A stretch of 64,000 nucleotides of DNA. It comes from Bombus terrestris (taxonomy: Eukaryota; Arthropoda; Insecta; Hymenoptera; Apidae). Positions 54,570 to 64,000 of the stretch are shown here, in pieces. A program made the translations under genes and the position numbers. The notes below the pieces were generated by a model that did no database searches, was not told the origin of the DNA, and was given only the letters and a program-made list of their open reading frames with translations. Numbering within the stretch: position 1 is the first letter of the stretch; each line of letters opens with the position of its first letter. Location of the stretch: NCBI RefSeq assembly GCF_910591885.1, contig NC_063274.1:15646164-15710163 (forward strand). Direction: 5' to 3'.

Positions 54570-57500
54570 GTTTTACGTTATATCGTTATAGTATATAACG
54601 TTATACGTTACATGGATATAGCATATAACGTTATACGTTATATCGTTATCGTATATAACGTTATACGTTATATCGCTATCGTATATAACGTTATACGTTA
54701 TATCGTTATCGTATATAACGTTATACGTTATATCGTTATAGTATATAACGTTATACGTTATATCGATATAGCATATCACGTTATACGTTATATCGTTATA
54801 GTTTATAACGTTATACGTTATATCGTTATCGTATATAACGTTTTATGTTATATCGTAATACTACATAACGTTATACGTTATATCGTAATACTACATAACG
54901 TTATACGTTATATCGTTATAGTACATAACGTTATACGTTTTATCGCTATCGTATATAACGTTATCCGTTATATCCTAATACTACATAACGTTATACGTTA
55001 AATCGTTATCGTATATAACGTTATACGTTATATGGATATAGCATATAACGTTATACGTTATATCGTTATCGTATATAACGTTATCCGTTATATCGTTATC
55101 GTATATAACGTTATGCGTTATATCGATATAGTTTATAACGTTATACGTTATATCGTTATCGTATATAACGTTATACGTTATATCGTTATAGTACATAACG
55201 TTATACGTTATATGGATATAGCATATAACGTTATACGTTATATCGTAATACTACATAACGTTATACGTTATATCGTAATACTACATAACGTTATACGTTA
55301 TATCGTTATCGTATATAACGTTATACGTTATATCGTTATAGTACATAACGTTATACGTTATATACGATATCGTATATAACGTTTTACGTTATATCGTTAT
55401 AGTATATAACGTTATACGTTATATCGATATAGCATATCACGTTATACGTTATATCGTTATAGTATATAACGTTATACGTTATATCGATATAGCATATCAC
55501 GTTATACGTTATATCGTTATAGTTTATAACGCTATACGTTATATCGTAATACTACATAACGTTATACGTTATATCGTAATACTACATAACGTTATACGTT
55601 ATATCGTTGTAGTATATAACGTTATACGTTATATGGATATAGCATATAACGTTATACGTTATATCGTAACACTACATAACGTTATACGTTATATCGTAAT
55701 ACTACATAACGTTATACGTTATATCGTTATCGTATATAACGTTATACGTTATATCGTTATCGTATATAACGTTTTAAGTTATATCGTTATAGTATATAAC
55801 GTTATACGTTATATCGATATAGCATATCACGTTATACGTTATATCGTTATAGTTTATAACGTTATACGTTATATCGCTATCGTATATAACGTTATACGTT
55901 ATATCGTTATCGTATATAACGTTATACGGTATATCGTTATAGTATATAACGTTATACGTTATATGGATATAGCATATAACGTTATACGTTATATCGTAAT
56001 ACTACATAACGTTATACGTTATATCGTAATACTACATAACGTTATACGTTATATCGTTATCGTATATAACGTTATACGTTATATCGTAATACTACATAAC
56101 GTTATACGTTATATCGTAATACTACATAACGTTATACGTTATATCGTTATAGTACATAACGTTATACGTTATATCGCTATCGTATATAACGTTATCCGTT
56201 ATATCGTAATACTACATAACGTTATACGTCATATCGTAATACTACATAACGTTATACGTTATATCGATACAGTATATAACGTTTTACGTTATATCGATAT
56301 AGCATATAACGTTATACGTTATATCGTTATAGTATATAACGTTATACGTTATATGGATATAGCATATAACGTTATAAGTTATATCGTTATCGTATATAAC
56401 GTTATACGTTATATCGCTATCGTATATAACGTTATCCGTTATATCGTAATACTACATAACGTTATACGTTATATCGTTATAGTATATAACGTTATACGTT
56501 ATATGGATATAGCATATAACGTTATACGTTATATCGTAATACTACATAACGTTATACGTTATATCGTAATACTACATAACGTTATACGTTATATCGTTAT
56601 CGTATATAACGTTATACGTTATATCGTTATCGTATATAACGTTTTACGTTATATCGTTATAGTATATAACGTTATACGTTATATCGATATAGCATATCAC
56701 GTTATACGTTATATCGTTATAGTTTATAACGTTATACGTTATATCGCTATCGTATATAGCGTTATACGTTATATCGTTATCGTATATAACGTTATACGGT
56801 ATATCGTTATAGTATATAACGTTATACGTTATATTGTTATAGTACATAACGTTATACGTTATATCGATATCGTATATAACGTTATACGTTATAACGATAT
56901 AGTTTATAACGTTATACGTTATATCGTTATCGTATATAACGTTTTGCGTTATATCGTTATAGTATATAACGTTATAAGCTATATCGATATAGCATATCAC
57001 GTTATACGTTATAACGATATAGTTTATAACGTTATACGTTATAACGATATAGTTTATAACGTTATACGTTATATCGTTATCGTATATAACGTTATACATT
57101 ATATCGCTATCGTATATAACGTTATACGTTATATCGTTATAGTATATAACGTTATACGCTATATCGATATAGTATATAACGTTATACGTTATATCGATAT
57201 AGTATATAACGTTATACGTTATAACGATATAGTTTATAACGTTATACGTTATATTGTTATAGTACATAACGTTATACGTTATATCGATATCGTATATAAC
57301 GTTTTACGTTATATCGTTATAGTATATAACGTTATACGTTATAACGATATTGTTTATAACGTTATACGTTATAACGATATAGTTTATAACGTTATAGGTT
57401 ATATCGTTATCGTATATAACGTTCTACGTTATATCGCTATCGTATATAACGTTATACGTTATATCGTTATCGTATATAACGTTATACGTTATATCGTTAT

Positions 57501-59731
57501 CGTATATAACGTTTTACGTTATATCGTTGTAGTATATAACGTTATACGTTATATCGTTATCGTATATAACGTTTTACGTTATATCGTTATAGTATATAAC
57601 GTTATACGTTATATCGATATAGCATATCACGTTATACGTTATATCGTTATAGTTTATAACGTTATACGTTATATCGTTATAGTATATAACGTTATACGCT
57701 ATATCGATATAGTATATAACGTTATACGTTATATCGATATAGTATATAACGTTATACGTTATAACGATATAGTTTATAACGTTATACGTTATATCGTTAT
57801 CGTATATAACGTTATACGTTATATCGCTATCGTATATAACGTTATACGTTATATGGATATAGCATATAACGTTATACGTTATATCGTTATCGTATATAAC
57901 GTTATACGTTATATCGCTGTCGTATATAACGTTATACGTTATATCGTTATCGTATATAACGTTATACGTTATATCGTTATAGTATATAACGTTATACGTT
58001 ATATGGATATAGCATATAACGTTATACGTTATATCGTAATACTACATAACGTTATACGTTATATCGATATAGTATATAACGTTTTACGTTATATCGTTAT
58101 AGTATATAACGTTATACGTTATATCGATATAGCATATCACGTTATACGTTATATCGTTATAGTTTATAGCGTTATACGTTATATCGTTATCGTATATAAC
58201 GTTATACGTTATATGGTAATACTACATAACGTTATACGTTATATCGTAATACTACATAACGTTATACGTTATATCGTTATAGTATATAACGTTATACTCT
58301 ATATCGATATAATATATAACGTTTTACGTTATATCGTTATAGTATATAACGTTATACGTTACATGGATATAGCATATAACGTTATACGTTATATCGTTAT
58401 CGTATATAACGTTATACGTTATATCGCTATCGTATATAACGTTATACGTTATATCGTTATCGTATATAACGTTATACGTTATATCGTTATAGTATATAAC
58501 GTTATACGTTATATCGATATAGCATATCACGTTATACGTTATATCGTTATAGTTTATAACGTTATACGTTATATCGTTATCGTATATAACGTTTTATTTT
58601 ATATCGTAATACTACATAACGTTATACGTTATATCGTAATACTACATAACGTTATACGTTATATCGTTATAGTACATAACGTTATACGTTTTATCGCTAT
58701 CGTATATAACGTTATCCGTTATATCCTAATACTACATAACGTTATACGTTATATCGTTATCGTATATAACGTTATACGTTATATCGTTATAGTACATAAC
58801 GTTATACGTTATATGGATATAGCATATAACGTTATACGTTATATCGTAATACTACATAACGTTATACGTTATATCGTAATACTACATAACGTTATACGTT
58901 ATATCGTTATCGTATATAACGTTATACGTTATATCTTTATAGTACATAACGTTATACGTTATAACGATATAGTTTATAACGTTATACGTTATATCGTTAT
59001 CGTATATAACGTTATACGTTATATCGTTATAGTACATAACGTTATACGTTATATCGATATCGTATATAACGTTTTACGTTATATCGTTATAGTATATAAC
59101 GTTATACGTTATATCGATATAGCATATCACGTTATACGTTATATCGTTATAGTATATAACGTTATACGTTATATCGATATAGCATATCACGTTATACGTT
59201 ATATCGTTATAGTTTATAACGCTATACGTTATATCGTAATACTACATAACGTTATACGTTATATCGTAATACTACATAACGTTATACGTTATATCGTTGT
59301 AGTATATAACGTTATACGTTATATGGATATAGCATATAACGTTATACGTTATATCGTAACACTACATAACGTTATACGTTATATCGTAATACTACATAAC
59401 GTTATACGTTATATCGTTATCGTATATAACGTTATACGTTATATCGTTATCGTATATAACGTTTTAAGTTATATCGTTATAGTATATAACGTTATACGTT
59501 ATATCGATATAGCATATCACGTTATACGTTATATCGTTATAGTTTATAACGTTATACGTTATATCGCTATCGTATATAACGTTATACGTTATATCGTTAT
59601 CGTATATAACGTTATACGGTATATCGTTATAGTATATAACGTTATACGTTATATGGATATAGCATATAACGTTATACGTTATATCGTAATACTACATTAC
59701 GTTATACGTTATATCGTAATACTACATAACG
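54570..59731 (+). repeat. Higher-order repeat copy, ~5.2 kb, pair with 47640-52800
   Basis: Second copy. It has ordinary monomers where the first copy carries inverted ones, which shows that the inversions came after the duplication or were corrected here. Confidence 0.82.
55364..55364. other. Satellite register slip (+1 bp)
   Basis: An extra A turns the expected TATCGATATC into TATACGATATC. It is the only insertion-type register change in the window. It lies at the same place in the higher-order unit as the inversion at 48434. Confidence 0.88.
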
Positions 59732-62700
59732 TTATACGTTATATCGTTATCGTATATAACGTTATACGTTATATCGTAATACTACATAACGTTATACGTT
59801 ATATCGTAATACTACATAACGTTATACGTTATATCGTTATCGTATATAACGTTATACGTTATATCGTTATCGTATATAACGTTTTACGTTATATCGTTAT
59901 AGTATATATCGTTATACGTTATATCGATATAGCATATCACGTTATACGTTATATCGTTATAGTTTATAACGTTATACGTTATATCGCTATCGTATATAAC
60001 GTTATACGTTATATCGTTATCGTATATAACGTTATACGGTATATCGTTATAGTATATAACGCTATACGTTATATTGTTATAGTACATAACGTTATACGTT
60101 ATATCGATATCGTATATAACGTTTTACGTTATATCGTTATAGTATATAACGTTATACGTTATAACGATATAGTTTATAACGTTATACGTTATATCGTTAT
60201 CGTATATAACGTTTTGCGTTATATCGTTATAGTATATAACGTTATACGCTATATCGATATAGCATATCACGTTATACGTTATAACGATATAGTTTATAAC
60301 GTTATACGTTATATTGTTATAGTACATAACGTTATACGTTATATCGATATCGTATATAACGTTTTACGTTATATCGTTATAGTATATAACGTTATACGTT
60401 ATAACGATATAGTTTATAACGTTATACGTTATATCGTTATCGTATATAACGTTTTGCGTTATATCGTTATAGTATATAACGTTATAAGCTATATCGATAT
60501 AGCATATCACGTTATACGTTATAACGATATAGTTTATAACGTTATACGTTATAACGATATAGTTTATAACGTTATACGTTATATCGTTATAGTATATAAC
60601 GTTATACGTTATATCGATATAGTATATCACGTTATACGTTATATCGTTATAGTTTATAACGTTATACGTTATATCGTAATACTACATAACGTTATACGTT
60701 ATATCGTAATACTACATAACGTTATACGTTATATCGTTATAGTATATAACGTTATACGTTATATGGATATAGCATATAACGTTATACGTTATATCGTAAT
60801 ACTACATAACGTTATACGTTATATCGTAATACTACATAACGTTATACGTTATATCGTTATCGTATATAACGTTATACGTTATATCGTTATCGTATATAAC
60901 GTTTTACGTTATATCGTTATAGTATATAACGTTATACGTTACATCGATATAGCATATCACGTTATACGTTATATCGTTATAGTTTATAACGTTATACGTT
61001 ATATCGCTATCGTATATAACGTTATACGTTATATCGTTATCGTATATAACGTTATACGGTATATCGTTATAGTATATAACGTTATACGTTATATTGTTAT
61101 AGTACATAACGTTATACGTTATATCGATATCGTATATAACGTTATACGTTATAACGATATAGTTTATAACGTTATACGTTATATCGTTATCGTATATAAC
61201 GTTTTGCGTTATATCGTTATAGTATATAACGTTATAAGCTATATCGATATAGCATATCACGTTATACGTTATAACGATATAGTTTATAACGTTATACGTT
61301 ATAACGATATAGTTTATAACGTTATACGTTATATCGTTATCGTATATAACGTTATACATTATATCGCTATCGTATATAACGTTATACGTTATATCGTTAT
61401 AGTTTATGACGTTATACGTTATATCGTTATCGTATATAACGTTATACGTTATATGGTAATACTACATAACGTTATACGTTATATCGTAATACTACATAAC
61501 GTTATACGTTATATCGTTATAGTATATAACGTTATACTTTATATCGATATAATATATAACGTTTTACGTTATATCGTTATAGTATATAACGTTATACGTT
61601 ACATGGATATAGCATATAACGTTATACGTTATATCGTTATCGTATATAACGTTATACGTTATATCGCTATCGTATATAACGTTATACGTTATATCGTTAT
61701 CGTATATAACGTTATACGTTATATCGTTATAGTATATAACGTTATACGTTATATCGATATAGCATATCACGTTATACGTTATATCGTTATAGTTTATAAC
61801 GTTATACGTTATATCGTTATCGTATATAACGTTTTATGTTATATCGTAATACTACATAACGTTATACGTTATATCGTAATACTACATAACGTTATACGTT
61901 ATATCGTTATAGTACATAACGTTATACGTTTTATCGCTATCGTATATAACGTTATCCGTTATATCCTAATACTACATAACGTTATACGTTATATCGTTAT
62001 CGTATATAACGTTATACGTTATATGGATATAGCATATAACGTTATACGTTATATCGTTATCGTATATAACGTTATCCGTTATATCGTTATCGTATATAAC
62101 GTTATCCGTTATATCGTTATCGTATATAACGTTATGCGTTATATCGATATAGTTTATAACGTTATACGTTATATCGTTATCGTATATAACGTTATACGTT
62201 ATATCGTTATAGTACATAACGTTATACGTTATATGGATATAGCATATAACGTTATACGTTATATCGTAATACTACATAACGTTATACGTTATATCGTAAT
62301 ACTACATAACGTTATACGTTATATCGTTATCGTATATAACGTTATACGTTATATCTTTATAGTACATAACGTTATACGTTATAACGATATAGTTTATAAC
62401 GTTATACGTTATATCGTTATCGTATATAACGTTATACGTTATATCGTTATAGTACATAACGTTATACGTTATATCGATATCGTATATAACGTTTTACGTT
62501 ATATCGTTATAGTGTATAACGTTATACGTTATATCGATATAGCATATCACGTTATACGTTATATCGTTATAGTATATAACGTTATACGTTATATCGATAT
62601 AGCATATCACGTTATACGTTATATCGTTATAGTTTATAACGCTATACGTTATATCGTAATACTACATAACGTTATACGTTATATCGTAATACTACATAAC

Positions 62701-63120
62701 GTTATACGTTATATCGTTGTAGTATATAACGTTATACGTTACATGGATATAGCATATAACGTTATACGTTATATCGTAACACTACATAACGTTATACGTT
62801 ATATCGTAATACTACATAACGTTATACGTTATATCGTTATCGTATATAACGTTATACGTTATATCGTTATCGTATATAACGTTTTACGTTATATCGTTAT
62901 AGTATATAACGTTATACGTTATATCGATATAGCATATCACGTTATACGTTATATCGTTATAGTTTATAACGTTATACGTTATATCGCTATCGTATATAAC
63001 GTTATACGTTATATCGTTATCGTATATAACGTTATACGGTATATCGTTATAGTATATAACGTTATACGTTATATGGATATAGCATATAACGTTATACGTT
63101 ATATCGTAATACTACATAAC
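62701..63120 (+). repeat. Perfect 420-bp tandem, first copy
   Basis: Fourteen monomers followed at once by an identical block at 63121-63540. By eye there are no differences, including the private ACATGGATAT variant at 62741 and 63161. It is the most recent-looking tandem duplication in the window. Confidence 0.9.
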
Positions 63121-63540
63121 GTTATACGTTATATCGTTGTAGTATATAACGTTATACGTTACATGGATATAGCATATAACGTTATACGTTATATCGTAAC
63201 ACTACATAACGTTATACGTTATATCGTAATACTACATAACGTTATACGTTATATCGTTATCGTATATAACGTTATACGTTATATCGTTATCGTATATAAC
63301 GTTTTACGTTATATCGTTATAGTATATAACGTTATACGTTATATCGATATAGCATATCACGTTATACGTTATATCGTTATAGTTTATAACGTTATACGTT
63401 ATATCGCTATCGTATATAACGTTATACGTTATATCGTTATCGTATATAACGTTATACGGTATATCGTTATAGTATATAACGTTATACGTTATATGGATAT
63501 AGCATATAACGTTATACGTTATATCGTAATACTACATAAC
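63121..63540 (+). repeat. Perfect 420-bp tandem, second copy
   Basis: Second copy of 62701-63120. The related block at 42.7-43.6 kb has only one copy, so this duplication arose on the distal copy. Confidence 0.9.
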
Positions 63541-64000
63541 GTTATACGTTATATCGTAATACTACATAACGTTATACGTTATATCGTTATCGTATATAAC
63601 GTTATACGTTATATCTTTATAGTACATAACGTTATACGTTATATCGATATCGTATATAACGTTTTACGTTATATCGTTATAGTATATAACGTTATACGTT
63701 ATAACGATATAGTTTATAACGTTATACGTTATATCGTTATCGTATATAACGTTTTGCGTTATATCGTTATAGTATATAACGTTATACGCTATATCGATAT
63801 AGCATATCACGTTATACGTTATAACGATATAGTTTATAACGTTATACGTTATAACGAGATAGTTTATAACGTTATACGTTATATCGTTATCGTATATAAC
63901 GTTATACGTTATATCGCTATCGTATATAACGTTATACGTTATATCGTTATAGTATATAACGTTATACGCTATATCGCTATCGTATATAACGTTATACGTT

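Larger units (their letters stand above)
29597..64000. repeat. Right satellite array, 30-bp monomer
   Basis: About 1,147 monomers of the same satellite as the left array, continuing past the window. The register is constant (core start 27 modulo 30) until a 1-bp insertion near 55364, then 28. A rare pair of decamers, TTATCCGTTA followed by TATCCTAATA, marks higher-order units at 31741, 34531, 38341, 42481, 45781, 48031, 51781, 54961, and one base later at about 58712 and 61952. The spacing is thus 2.2-4.1 kb, always in whole monomers apart from the slip. No genes are visible. The frames 29592-34571, 34602-48071 and 48702-55001 are repeat by-products. Confidence 0.98.
61411..64000 (+). repeat. 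Higher-order repeat copy, related to 41941-44080
   Basis: Tracks 41941-44080 at offset 19,470 rising to 19,500 and then 19,920. The steps are one extra monomer near 62101 and a 420-bp internal duplication. Shared markers are AGTGTATAAC near 62511 (43011 in the first copy) and ATAACGAGAT near 63851 (43931). Confidence 0.78.

Noticed and set aside
1..64000. Telomeric repeat
   Set aside because: The CGTTATA-like sub-units are degenerate, not G-rich, and locked in a 30-bp monomer with higher-order structure. This fits interstitial or pericentromeric satellite better.

Overview
The window is almost entirely one satellite DNA locus interrupted by a single LTR retrotransposon. Positions 1-24448 and 29597-64000 (about 58.8 kb, roughly 1,960 monomers) are head-to-tail copies of a 30-bp, very AT-rich monomer. 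Its conserved decamer is AACGTTATAC, flanked by more variable decamers, usually GTTATATCGT downstream and TATAGTATAT or TATCGTATAT upstream. There are no host genes, tRNA, rRNA or CRISPR features. The very long open frames across the arrays arise only because 30 is a multiple of 3 and the monomer has a stop-free frame. They translate to an endless decapeptide and are not annotated as genes.

The organism is a eukaryote, from the large satellite block and a Ty3/gypsy (Metaviridae) element. The style of the retroelement (GPF-type integrase end without a chromodomain, a CCHC-like Gag knuckle with an expanded gap) suggests an animal, possibly an arthropod. That guess rests on general familiarity and is low confidence. 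The locus would suit pericentromeric or other heterochromatin.

Layout. (1) 1-24448: left array, a mosaic of higher-order duplications (offsets near 3.48, 3.72, 3.75 and 4.35 kb, and a direct 960-bp tandem) with two 1-bp register slips at about 14597 and 16335. (2) 24449-29592: complete retrotransposon, plus strand. It has a 456-bp 5' LTR, a 19-nt leader, gag (24924-26048), a -1 frameshift heptamer A AAA AAC (26039-26045) abutting the gag stop, pol with protease, reverse transcriptase, RNase H and integrase (to 28705), a frame break in an A9 run (28662-28670), the integrase C-terminus in the -1 frame (to 29106), a polypurine tract and a 456-bp 3' LTR. By eye the two LTRs are identical. The element sits between copies of TGGA and removing it restores a perfect monomer in phase, so the insertion is recent and clean. 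(3) 29597-64000: right array with more complex higher-order structure (a 5.2-kb block repeated at 6.93 kb, a 2-kb block at 13.5 kb, a 420-bp perfect tandem at the end), two microinversions whose breakpoints fall in the monomer's own palindromes, and one 1-bp insertion near 55364.

How the parts work together: Gag would form the particle. Frameshifting would yield a minor Gag-Pol product carrying protease, RT/RNase H and integrase. The LTRs supply the promoter and poly(A) signal. This copy is probably defective because of the integrase frame break, unless that break is a homopolymer sequencing error. The most unusual points are the lack of a tRNA-type primer site paired with an 11-nt LTR/leader complementarity (possible self-priming), the satellite in which nearly every C and G lies in a CpG, and the palindrome-bounded inversions.
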